From contig JAJZCJ010000016.1 in assembly GCA_021846145.1 (NCBI GenBank), positions 1 through 21,404 on the forward strand: DNA of 21,404 bases, written 5' to 3'. The stretch is from Bacillota bacterium. Its GTDB lineage: Bacteria > Bacillota > Bacilli > Alicyclobacillales > SLC66. The position numbers and the translations under genes are program-made. Under the pieces are notes generated by a model. It had not been told where the DNA came from. It did no database searches and saw only the letters and a program-made list of their open reading frames with translations. This document shows, one piece after another, positions 1 through 6,846 of the stretch. Within the stretch, counting starts at the first letter, position 1; each line of letters opens with the position of its first letter.

Positions 1-918
1 TTTGTTCGCGAGGTTAAAGTGCACAACTCCACTCTTGAAATGATGATGCAGCGCATCAGAAATAGCAATTTCCGTGGCTACGTCCACACCTTTAAGCGCA
101 GAAGTCATGACGTTTTTCGGAGCCAAGTAGTTTTGATTGGCGTCCACACCGATCGCAAAGACATTCTTTTGCTTCGCCGCATTGATAACACCTGTACCAG
201 TACCCCCGGCTACTTGAAAGACGATATCTGCGCCTTGGGCAATCTGTGATAATGCCTGCTGCTGGCCTAGCCCTGGATCAGTGAAGCTGTTGGCAAACGC
301 AGTCAAGACGGTAGCCTTAGGATCGACTTTTTTAACGCCTGCGACAAAACCCGCCATATAGCTTTCCACTGGTGGAATGTCTTGTCCACCAATGACACCT
401 ACGACATTTTTGCCGTTGATTTGCGGGATGTGCTTTTGTTGGTTCATCAGACCCGACATGACACCAACCAAGTAACCACACTGTTGCGTGTCAAAGATCG
501 CGGACATCACATTTTTGCGATTTGTGATCGCATCGTCAATGATCAGAAACTTGGTTTTCGGATATTCTTTGGAAACGGTCTGCACTGCCTGATCCATCAG
601 ATAGCCGACGGCAATTACTACATTGTAACCTTCTTGGGCAAATGTAGTTAAATTTGGCACGTAATCTGATGATTGATGGGATTGGACGACACTATATTGA
701 ATGCCAAATTTCTTTTTAGCAGCTAATACACCAACATACGCAAGATGGTTAAAGCTATGATCGTTCAACCCACCTGTGTCAGTAACCAAACCTACCTTAA
801 AATGCGCACCGATAGCTGCAGTGTGCTTTTGTGCCGCCACAGCACTGACCGCAGGCAATGCCAGAGCCGATAAAGTAACTACAGTAGAAAGTGCAATAGA
901 AGAAAATTTTGTCTTCAT
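1..918 (-). CDS. BMP/PnrA-family ABC transporter substrate-binding protein (3' end cut by window edge)
   Basis: Reading the minus strand from the ATG at 918 gives 306 codons without a stop, running off the left edge. Residues 1-28 form a Sec signal peptide: a basic start (MKTK), a hydrophobic core and an AxA-type cleavage region near 26-28. Right after it comes the family signature at about 42-57 (VGLVTDTGGLNDHSFN). Later parts (VIAVGYLMDQAV, VVGVIGGQDIPPVESYMAGF, AGGTGTGVINAAKQ, FAIGVDANQN) follow the usual order of the BMP/PnrA/Med family, which binds nucleosides or related ligands outside the membrane and feeds an ABC importer. The importer genes would lie beyond the left edge. It is odd that there is no lipobox cysteine, which a Gram-positive binding protein would normally have. 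The likely RBS is AGAAGG or the longer AGGGGAG just upstream of the ATG. The family is certain; the ligand is inferred. Confidence 0.9.
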   Translation of the reverse strand, partial: MKTKFSSIALSTVVTLSALALPAVSAVAAQKHTAAIGAHFKVGLVTDTGGLNDHSFNHLAYVGVLAAKKKFGIQYSVVQSHQSSDYVPNLTTFAQEGYNVVIAVGYLMDQAVQTVSKEYPKTKFLIIDDAITNRKNVMSAIFDTQQCGYLVGVMSGLMNQQKHIPQINGKNVVGVIGGQDIPPVESYMAGFVAGVKKVDPKATVLTAFANSFTDPGLGQQQALSQIAQGADIVFQVAGGTGTGVINAAKQKNVFAIGVDANQNYLAPKNVMTSALKGVDVATEIAISDALHHHFKSGVVHFNLANK

Positions 919-968
919 GTGCCTTCTATTCTCCCCTTTTGATTTCAATAATGTCTTACAACAAACTA

Positions 969-997
969 ACTATATAGACCAATAAGTTGTACGTCAA
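969..997 (-). promoter_or_regulatory. Sigma-A type promoter for the BMP-family gene
   Basis: On the minus strand TTGACG (997-992) is followed after exactly 17 nt by TATAGT (974-969). Both hexamers are close to the vegetative consensus. The predicted start of transcription is near 962, giving a leader of about 45 nt before the ATG at 918. Confidence 0.7.
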
Positions 998-1034
998 TCT
1001 ATTTTGTTGCACATGAAATGTTTACTCATTTTCA

Positions 1035-1049
1035 TTGTAAACGCTACCA
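1035..1049 (+). promoter_or_regulatory. CcpA cre-like operator
   Basis: TTGTAAACGCTACCA at 1035-1049 fits the catabolite-responsive element consensus WTGNAANCGNWNNCW at every fixed position. It overlaps the proposed -35 of the acyl-CoA ligase promoter, a position expected to repress. For the BMP promoter it is centred about 80 nt upstream of the predicted start. That CcpA itself binds here is inference, since other LacI-family regulators have similar sites. Confidence 0.55.
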
Positions 1050-1062
1050 TTTATGATATAGT
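1035..1062 (+). promoter_or_regulatory. Probable promoter for the acyl-CoA ligase
   Basis: TTGTAA (1035-1040) and TATAGT (1057-1062) are separated by 16 nt and lie about 50 nt before the start codon. The -35 hexamer is part of the cre-like site. A second, weaker pair further down (TTGATA at 1070, TAATGA at 1093) is possible. Confidence 0.45.
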
Positions 1063-1070
1063 TAAACTAT
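1058..1070. repeat. 13-bp perfect palindrome over the ligase promoter start region
   Basis: ATAGTT-A-AACTAT is a perfect dyad covering the end of the proposed -10 and the expected transcription start. It could be an operator half-site pair. Being AT-rich and short, it could also be chance. Confidence 0.35.
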
Positions 1071-1114
1071 TGATACCAACCATATTAATAAATAATGAAA
1101 GTAGGGAATAATGT

Positions 1115-2746
1115 ATGCACATGATGGACACCCCACTTACCATTACTCACATTTTGAAGCGCGCACGTTACTTCTACCCTAAAAACGAGATTGTTTCCAG
1201 ACTGTCAGACGGTATTTTTCGTTACACGTACAAAGACATGTATGACCGCACACTAAGGCTAGCTAGTGCGATGACTGACTTAGGGGTGGAGCGCGGGGAC
1301 AAGGTGGCCACTTTGGCCTGGAATGACCATCGTCACCTCGAAGCCTATTTTGCGATGCCAGTAATGGGTGCCATTGTTCATACGGTGAATATGCGCTTAT
1401 CCCCCGAGCACATTATCTACATTCTTAATCATGCACAAGACAAAGTGCTGCTTTTTGATGAAAGTCTCCTGCCTATCGTAGAAGGCGTGCAAGCACAGCT
1501 AAAGACAATCAAGGCTTTTGTCATGTTGACTAACAAAAATCAGCAGGAATTGCCTGATACCACAGTTCATCCGTTATATTCCTATGAAGAATTGCTTGCC
1601 AACAGCAATCCTGACTTCAATCTGCCAGATGATATTAATGAAAATGATCCTTGCGGCATGTGTTACACCTCTGCGACGACAGGTAATCCAAAAGGCGTGG
1701 TATACACCCACCGAGCGCTCTTTCTCCATTCCATGGCTAGTGGACTTGCAGACACGTTGGCGCTGTCAGAAAGAGACGTCGTCCTGCCATTTGTACCAAT
1801 GTTTCATGTCAATGCGTGGGGTATTCCTTATTCTTGTACGTTGTATGGCAGCAAGCAAGTGTTGCCAGGACCCGCCCCTACCCCACAAGTACTGTTAGAG
1901 TTGTATGAACAAGAACAAGTCACCGTTTCTGCTGGAGTACCCACGATTTGGCTAGGAATGCTACAGATTCTGGATCACACCCCTGGCAAATACGACACCT
2001 CTTCCATTCGCGGATTGATCAGTGGCGGTGCTGCGGCACCAAAGGGGATGATCAAAGCATTCAAAGAACGCCACAATCTCTCTATTTTACACGCCTATGG
2101 CATGACGGAAACCACCCCGCTCGCGCTTGCTAGTCGGCTCAAGCCGCATTTGGAAGACACGTTGAGTGATGACGAAAAATTAGATTATGCCGCGACTCAA
2201 GGCTTATTAGTTCCCGGGCTAGAGATGAAAATCGTCAACGAACAAGGTGATGTCGCTTGGGATGGTAAATCAATGGGAGAACTTTTATTTAGAGGCCCAT
2301 GGATTGCAGGTGAATATTACAAAGATGAGCGAACGGCAGGCGCATTTGCGGATGGATGGCTACACACTGGAGATGTCGCGACCATCAATGAAGAAGGCTA
2401 TGTGCGCATTGTCGATCGCACCAAAGACCTTGTGAAAAGTGGCGGAGAGTGGATCTCTTCTGTAGACTTAGAGAACACATTGATGGCACACCCTGCTGTT
2501 TTGGAGGCAGCTGTCATTGGTGTCGCGCACCCTAAATGGCAAGAACGACCACTGGCTTTTGTGGTCTTAAAAGAGGCCTATAAAGGTAAAGTAACAAAAG
2601 AAGAAATTTTGGAGTTTTTAACACCGCAATTTGCAAAATGGTGGATTCCCGATGATGTGTTGTTTATTGATTCAATCCCCAAAACCACCGTTGGTAAATT
2701 TTTAAAACGGTCACTCAGGGAAGACTATCAAAACTTTTACAACTAA
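1115..2746 (+). CDS. Fatty-acyl-CoA ligase (AMP-forming, AlkK/medium-to-long-chain type)
   Basis: This 543-residue adenylate-forming enzyme would activate a fatty acid to acyl-CoA through an acyl-AMP intermediate in the cytoplasm. The core motifs appear in order: phosphate loop TSATTGNPKG (185-194), PFVPMFHVNAWG (225-236), YGMTET (328-333), GWLHTGD (414-420), hinge region IVDRTKDLVKSGGEW (432-446), and PKTTVGK (522-528) with the C-terminal catalytic Lys528. The phrase HTVNMRLSP (89-97) is typical of the AlkK/DmdB-like branch. The phosphate loop has Ala where many members have Gly (TSGTTG). The ATG at 1115 is chosen because AGGG at 1103-1106 sits 8 nt before it; a closer ATG at 1111 is out of frame and stops after 23 codons. 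It has its own promoter and terminator, and a cre-like site suggests repression when good carbon sources are present. Chain-length preference cannot be read from the sequence. Confidence 0.9.
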   Translation: MHMMDTPLTITHILKRARYFYPKNEIVSRLSDGIFRYTYKDMYDRTLRLASAMTDLGVERGDKVATLAWNDHRHLEAYFAMPVMGAIVHTVNMRLSPEHIIYILNHAQDKVLLFDESLLPIVEGVQAQLKTIKAFVMLTNKNQQELPDTTVHPLYSYEELLANSNPDFNLPDDINENDPCGMCYTSATTGNPKGVVYTHRALFLHSMASGLADTLALSERDVVLPFVPMFHVNAWGIPYSCTLYGSKQVLPGPAPTPQVLLELYEQEQVTVSAGVPTIWLGMLQILDHTPGKYDTSSIRGLISGGAAAPKGMIKAFKERHNLSILHAYGMTETTPLALASRLKPHLEDTLSDDEKLDYAATQGLLVPGLEMKIVNEQGDVAWDGKSMGELLFRGPWIAGEYYKDERTAGAFADGWLHTGDVATINEEGYVRIVDRTKDLVKSGGEWISSVDLENTLMAHPAVLEAAVIGVAHPKWQERPLAFVVLKEAYKGKVTKEEILEFLTPQFAKWWIPDDVLFIDSIPKTTVGKFLKRSLREDYQNFYN

Positions 2747-2748
2747 CA

Positions 2749-2793
2749 ATAGAGCGACCCTGCCAGCTTTCCAACATGGCAGGGTCGCTCTAT
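2749..2793. terminator. Bidirectional hairpin between the convergent acyl-CoA ligase and pgi operons
   Basis: A perfect 17-bp inverted repeat (2749-2765 and 2777-2793, arm ATAGAGCGACCCTGCCA) with an 11-nt loop starts 2 nt after the ligase stop codon. Neither side has a strong T-run, so it may work as a long stable stem or with Rho rather than as a textbook intrinsic terminator. Confidence 0.75.
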
Positions 2794-2821
2794 GCAAACA
2801 TTTAAATGCCGAGAAGATATT

Positions 2822-4153
2822 TTACTTTTTCAGCAGTTCGTTGCGTAGTGCCTCGTAACCGGGTTTCCCAAGGAGCGCGAACATGTTCTTTTTGTACGCC
2901 TCCACGCCTGGTTGGTCAAACGGGTTAATACCCAGAAGATATCCGCTGATCGCACATGATTTCTCAAAAAAATAAAATAGATAGCCTAAAGCCTCTGCAT
3001 CCATTTTGTCCACTTCAAAAACGATATTGGGCACACCACCCTCAGTATGAGCGAGCACCGTCGCGTCTAACGCCGTATCATTGACTGACGCGAAACTCCG
3101 CCCAGCCAAGTAGTTTAGCCCGTCACCATCCGTCTCTTCTTTGCCAATCGTCATCGATTGGCGCGGGACATTCACCTTGAGTACCGTTTCAAAAAGCAAT
3201 CTTGAGCCTTCCTGCACAAACTGCCCGAGCGAGTGAAGGTCTGTTGAAAAATCGGCAGCAGCCGGAAAAATCCCAGTGTGATTCTTACCCTCCGACTCTC
3301 CGTATAACTGTTTCCACCACTCGCCAAAATCATGAAATCCTTGCTCGTAGTTGACAAACAACTCGACACTCTTGCCTTTTTGCAACATGATCTTGCGCAT
3401 GGCGGCGTAGTGATAAGCGGGATTGAGCAGTACATCTGTCTCCATTAATTCCGCCTGTGCCCGCGCGGCACCTGCCGCCAATGCGTCAATGTCATGCCCT
3501 GCTGCTGCAATCGGTAAAAGCCCCACCGGGGTTAACACAGAGTAGCGCCCGCCAACGTCATCAGGAATGACGAAACGTTCATACCCCGCTTCTTTTGCGA
3601 GTTGCAAAAGTGCTCCCTGATGCGCATCGGTAGTGGCATAGATCCGTTGTGCGGCCTCTTCATTGCCATAACGATGCTCCATGTAATTGCGCAAGACGCG
3701 AAAAGCGAGTGCTGGTTCTGTCGTCGTACCAGATTTAGAAATGATGTTTAGCGAGACCTCGTAATTATCTAGAATCTCAAGCAATTCGGACAAATACGTG
3801 CCGCTCATGTGATGGCCTGCAAATACTACCTGAAGCGGTCGCTTGTGCGGTGGTAAAAAATCGCGCAACGAGTGCTCCAACAGCCGCAGTGCTGCCTTCG
3901 CCCCCAGATAAGAACCGCCGATGCCGATCACGACCAATAAGTTAGATTGTTCCCTGATGCGTGTCGCTGCCAGTTTCACACGCTCAAATTCCTCATTATG
4001 TAACCGTTCAGGCAAATCTAACCAACCCAAGAATTCACTTCCCGCACCCTTTTTCCCATGCAATAGATCATGAGCCACCTGCACAAATGGACGCAGATTC
4101 GCAACTTCAGATTCACTAACAAAAGGCGTTGCCGCCCGTTTGATTCTAAGCAT
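2822..4153 (-). CDS. pgi: Glucose-6-phosphate isomerase
   Basis: Interconverts glucose 6-phosphate and fructose 6-phosphate in glycolysis and gluconeogenesis. From the ATG at 4153 it is 443 residues, close to the roughly 450 of Bacillus Pgi. Visible features are [15 protein letters not shown] near residues 75-89, the sugar-phosphate loop [13 protein letters not shown] signature 1 ([13 protein letters not shown]), TDLHSLGQ carrying the probable catalytic His, and PGI signature 2 near the C-terminus, ending in [10 protein letters not shown] with the catalytic Lys. GTG codons at 4162 and 4159 are also in frame, but the ATG is preferred because AGGAG (4166-4162) lies 8 nt upstream and the GTGs overlap or touch it. 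That AGGAG also overlaps the TAG stop of the upstream cysteine hydrolase, so the two are probably translationally coupled. It is the last gene of a four-gene operon. Confidence 0.96.
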   Translation of the reverse strand: MLRIKRAATPFVSESEVANLRPFVQVAHDLLHGKKGAGSEFLGWLDLPERLHNEEFERVKLAATRIREQSNLLVVIGIGGSYLGAKAALRLLEHSLRDFLPPHKRPLQVVFAGHHMSGTYLSELLEILDNYEVSLNIISKSGTTTEPALAFRVLRNYMEHRYGNEEAAQRIYATTDAHQGALLQLAKEAGYERFVIPDDVGGRYSVLTPVGLLPIAAAGHDIDALAAGAARAQAELMETDVLLNPAYHYAAMRKIMLQKGKSVELFVNYEQGFHDFGEWWKQLYGESEGKNHTGIFPAAADFSTDLHSLGQFVQEGSRLLFETVLKVNVPRQSMTIGKEETDGDGLNYLAGRSFASVNDTALDATVLAHTEGGVPNIVFEVDKMDAEALGYLFYFFEKSCAISGYLLGINPFDQPGVEAYKKNMFALLGKPGYEALRNELLKK

Positions 4154-4164
4154 CGTCACCACTC

Positions 4165-4701
4165 CTAAATCGCTTGTGCTTTTAGCACATTTTGCATTTG
4201 TCGGATCGCAAAATCATGTGCCTCATCTGTTAAATCAGCCATTCCCTCAGGCGCAAAGCGCACGTTAAACCCCCGATAATAAGCGCCACTTGCCGTAGCA
4301 TAGCAGCAGATCGAGGTGCATACACCTGCTATCACCACTTCTTCTACTCCCGCATCGCGCAATTGAGCTTCCAAATTAGTTAAATAAAAAGCATCATATT
4401 TGGTTTTTGGTAAATAACGGACATTTTCCCCTTGATGAGCCGTAAAAAATTCCTGCAATTCTCCATACAACGCGGCACCATGAGTGCCTGCCACGGCATG
4501 CACCGGCCAGAGCGCAAACTCTGCATCATCTGGTGTATGCGCATCATTTGCAAACACAATCAAATCGCCATTTTGATACGCTACCTGTAATTGTTCAATG
4601 AGCGACTTCACAGCCACTTGTCCCGGCTTTCCGCAAGTGAGTGCACCATCATCGGCGATAAAATCATTGGTCATATCCACCACGAGCCAAGCACGTTTCA
4701 T
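4165..4701 (-). CDS. pncA: Isochorismatase-family cysteine hydrolase, probable nicotinamidase
   Basis: This small cytoplasmic hydrolase (178 residues from the ATG at 4701) resembles Bacillus PncA, which converts nicotinamide to nicotinate for NAD salvage. Counting from that ATG, the Asp-Lys-Cys triad is visible as Asp9 (VVDMTNDF), Lys99 (LPKTKYDAF) and Cys132 (GVCTSICC). The metal site is visible as Asp53, His55 (NDAH) and His68 (WPVHAVAGT). The start is uncertain: AAGGAG (4721-4716) is 8 nt before an in-frame TTG at 4707 but 14 nt before the ATG at 4701. The family N-terminus matches the ATG (MKRAWLVVD). GTG at 4716 overlaps the RBS and is unlikely. It lies between a MaoC-like protein and pgi. 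Other isochorismatase-type amidases share the same triad, so the nicotinamide substrate is likely but not certain. Confidence 0.82.
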   Translation of the reverse strand: MKRAWLVVDMTNDFIADDGALTCGKPGQVAVKSLIEQLQVAYQNGDLIVFANDAHTPDDAEFALWPVHAVAGTHGAALYGELQEFFTAHQGENVRYLPKTKYDAFYLTNLEAQLRDAGVEEVVIAGVCTSICCYATASGAYYRGFNVRFAPEGMADLTDEAHDFAIRQMQNVLKAQAI

Positions 4702-4725
4702 CCCCAACCTTATCACTCCTTTTGA

Positions 4726-5133
4726 TCAGTTAAAATACTTCAGCGTGGCATTGCCTTTGATGACCAGTTGACCTTCCTGCGTCTGTGCAGTGACCTGCAG
4801 ATACACATATTCTCCATCCGCTTGCTCTTCCACTTTAGCGACTGTTCCCTCGCAAATCACTTGATCACCCGGTCTGACCATGGCACGAAAACGCACGCCA
4901 AAATCAATGAGGTCTGCATCAAGTCCAGCAAAATCAGTGATCATCTGTCCCACGTACGCCATCGATAGCATCCCATGTGCGATCACACCGCTCAGACCTG
5001 CTGACTGAGCAAATTCTTCAATCGTATGAATAGGGTTAAAATCCCCCGATGCCCCCGCATATTTTACTAAATCCAAGCGCGTAACTGGTCCTTTTTCAAG
5101 TTTTGCTAATTTGGTGCCTACAAGATAACGCAT
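4726..5133 (-). CDS. MaoC-like hot-dog hydratase/dehydratase, catalytic (HadB-like) subunit
   Basis: A 135-residue single hot-dog domain protein. The hydratase-2 motif is intact: YAGASGDFNPIH with catalytic Asp31 and His36, followed by AGLSGVIAHGMLSMAYVG. The family adds or removes water at the 2,3 double bond of acyl-CoA or acyl-ACP in the R configuration (PhaJ, FabZ-like HadB, MaoC). It starts 2 nt after the stop of the neighbouring MaoC N-terminal-type protein, so the two are probably made as a pair, like the two halves of a double hot-dog fold. A homodimeric PhaJ-like enzyme is also possible, but the partner gene argues for a heterodimer. The substrate is not deducible. The RBS AGGGAG lies within the end of the upstream gene, 12 nt before the ATG. 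Confidence 0.85.
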   Translation of the reverse strand: MRYLVGTKLAKLEKGPVTRLDLVKYAGASGDFNPIHTIEEFAQSAGLSGVIAHGMLSMAYVGQMITDFAGLDADLIDFGVRFRAMVRPGDQVICEGTVAKVEEQADGEYVYLQVTAQTQEGQLVIKGNATLKYFN

Positions 5134-5135
5134 AA

Positions 5136-5576
5136 TTATGTACCACTCCCTTGCGTCAAAATCACCGTTGATTTCGAAGTAAATACTGTATCTCCATTTG
5201 GAGTGACACCTTTTTGTTCATAAATGAGAAAAATCATTTTCCCGAGACTCCCTGACCTTGTGTACGTGTCTGCAATCCGATAGGAACACCAAAAACTTTC
5301 CCCCACGTAAAGCGGACGCTCATAATGAAACTGCTGTTCCCCGTGAATCAGACCATCGGTCGGCACCACCAGCCCCTCCACCACACCATAATCAAACGTG
5401 CGCGAAAATGTAGGTGGCGCAAGCAACCGTCCATAGCGTGTACCTTGTGCATAGGCTTCATCTACATATAGCGGATTGGCATCACCAATGGCTTGCGCAA
5501 ATTTTTGCACCGCGCCTTTTTCAATTAAATTTTCTACTGGTGTCGACCACTTGCCGATTAATTGTTGATTAATCAT
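5136..5576 (-). CDS. MaoC N-terminal-type dehydratase subunit (HadA-like, probably non-catalytic)
   Basis: A 146-residue hot-dog protein of the 'MaoC dehydratase N-terminal' (FAS1-like dehydratase) type. The region equal to the catalytic helix reads FAQAIGDANPLYVDE (residues 26-40). The Asp is kept (Asp32) but the catalytic His is replaced by Tyr37. This is the pattern of partner subunits such as HadA/HadC, which bind the acyl chain while HadB supplies the active site. A second family segment, YGRLLAPPTF, follows, and later LIHGEQQFHYERPLYVGE. It is first in the minus-strand operon; GGAGG lies 11 nt before the ATG at 5576. I did not find a convincing promoter for it in the 118 nt shared with the methyltransferase. 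The role as substrate-binding partner is inferred from the family and from the neighbouring gene. Confidence 0.83.
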   Translation of the reverse strand: MINQQLIGKWSTPVENLIEKGAVQKFAQAIGDANPLYVDEAYAQGTRYGRLLAPPTFSRTFDYGVVEGLVVPTDGLIHGEQQFHYERPLYVGESFWCSYRIADTYTRSGSLGKMIFLIYEQKGVTPNGDTVFTSKSTVILTQGSGT

Positions 5577-5617
5577 AATTGCGCATACCTCCGACCGCTT
5601 TTACTAAAATGCTAAAG

Positions 5618-5645
5618 TTGACAAAAGTATTATTTCCCCTAGACT
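5618..5645 (+). promoter_or_regulatory. Promoter for the rRNA methyltransferase gene
   Basis: A perfect TTGACA (5618-5623) is followed after 16 nt by TAGACT (5640-5645), a 4/6 match to TATAAT. It lies about 50 nt before the start codon at 5695. The rest of the 5577-5694 spacer shows no other clear element. Confidence 0.6.
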
Positions 5646-5694
5646 GATCTTTGGACTAATCATAGCATGAAGGACTAAAAAAGGAGAAACAATT

Positions 5695-6810
5695 ATGAAC
5701 TATACACTCGTCGCCACTGCCCCACTGGGCCTTGAATCGGTGGTTGCCCACGAAGCACAAAGCCTTGGTTTCACTAATGTTCAAGTGGAAAATGGCAGGG
5801 TGCGAATCGAAACAGACCTCGAAGGAATAGTCAAGAGTAACCTTTGGTTTCGCACGGCTGACCGCATACTACTCGTGCTTGGTGAATTTACTGCGCTCAC
5901 TTTTGATGAATTATTTGAGGGAACAAAAGCACTACCATGGGATGAATGGCTGTCCGAAGATGCGCGATTCCCAGTTGCCGGCAGATCGCACAAATCCCAA
6001 CTTTCCAGTGTCCCTGCCTGCCAAGCGATCGTCAAGAAAGCCATCGTCAGTAAACTAGCTGATACGTACATGACCAGTTGGTTTAAAGAAGACGGCGCGA
6101 CGTATCCGATTGAAGTGGCCCTCATGAATGATAAGGTGACGATCACGCTTGACACATCAGGAGCCGGTCTGCACAAAAGAGGTTATCGCATTGAGGCGGG
6201 TGCCGCCCCGATCAAAGAGACCTTGGCTGCCGCGCTGGTGATCCTCAGTCGCTGGCGCGGGGAAAGAATATTGTTAGACCCCTTTTGTGGCTCAGGTACC
6301 ATCGCCATTGAAGCCGCCATGTACGCTGCAAAAATGGCACCGGGTCTCCACCGTGAATTTGTCTCAGAAGAATTTGACTGGATTCCCAAACGACTGTTTC
6401 GCGAAGCGCGTGAAGAAGCCAACGACAAGATGACATTCACAGATGTTCGCCAAATTTACGCATCAGATATTGATACAAAGGCGATCGAATTGGCCAAGCA
6501 TAATGCCAAACGAGCCGGGGTAGATTCCCTGCTGCAAATCTCCGGTACAGCGTTTAAGAACGTCGAGATCACAGAAGAGCGCGGCGTCCTAATAGGCAAC
6601 CCACCATATGGTGAACGCATGGGAGAAGAAAAAGAAATCCGCCAACTTTATCGATCCCTCGGACAAATGAGACAGGAACACCCAGGCTGGTCGCTGTTTA
6701 TCTTATCTGGTCAACCGCTCTTTGAAAAGTGGTTCGGCAAGCCTGCCGACAAACGCAGAAAGCTTTACAACGGCCGCATCGAATGTCAATATTATCAATA
6801 CACTCGCTAA
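5695..6810 (+). CDS. THUMP-domain class I SAM-dependent 23S rRNA guanine-N2 methyltransferase (YpsC/RlmL type)
   Basis: A 371-residue RNA methyltransferase. Residues 1 to about 155 form the ferredoxin-like plus THUMP RNA-binding part. From about 165 on is the UPF0020 (RlmKL-type) methyltransferase domain, with SAM motif I DPFCGSGT (195-202), acidic motif SDID (257-260) and catalytic GNPPYGER (301-308), the N/DPPY motif used for methylation of exocyclic amines. Bacillus YpsC is the closest family I recognise; E. coli RlmL (m2G2445) has the same domains fused to RlmK. AAGGAG at 5681-5686 is 8 nt before the ATG, so the start is well supported. The gene stands alone, with its own promoter and a terminator shared with metH. 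The exact rRNA base is inferred from the family. Confidence 0.92.
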   Translation: MNYTLVATAPLGLESVVAHEAQSLGFTNVQVENGRVRIETDLEGIVKSNLWFRTADRILLVLGEFTALTFDELFEGTKALPWDEWLSEDARFPVAGRSHKSQLSSVPACQAIVKKAIVSKLADTYMTSWFKEDGATYPIEVALMNDKVTITLDTSGAGLHKRGYRIEAGAAPIKETLAAALVILSRWRGERILLDPFCGSGTIAIEAAMYAAKMAPGLHREFVSEEFDWIPKRLFREAREEANDKMTFTDVRQIYASDIDTKAIELAKHNAKRAGVDSLLQISGTAFKNVEITEERGVLIGNPPYGERMGEEKEIRQLYRSLGQMRQEHPGWSLFILSGQPLFEKWFGKPADKRRKLYNGRIECQYYQYTR

Positions 6811-6811
6811 C

Positions 6812-6846
6812 AATCAGGCACCCCATCTTCTGGGATGCCTGATTTT
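6812..6846. terminator. Bidirectional intrinsic terminator between the rRNA methyltransferase and metH
   Basis: The arms at 6812-6825 and 6831-6844 pair with a single C/A mismatch around a 5-nt loop (TCTTC). On the plus strand the right arm runs into TTTT (6843-6846). The structure begins 2 nt after the methyltransferase stop and overlaps the first base of the metH stop codon, so it serves both convergent genes. Confidence 0.85.

Noticed and set aside
382..651. Plus-strand open frames in the first kilobase
   Set aside because: The minus-strand frame from 918 to the edge encodes a clear BMP-family protein with signal peptide, so the plus frames are shadows.
5781..6176. 131-codon open frame on the minus strand opposite the rRNA methyltransferase
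   Set aside because: It overlaps a gene with intact motifs throughout and has no recognisable protein features; a shadow frame.
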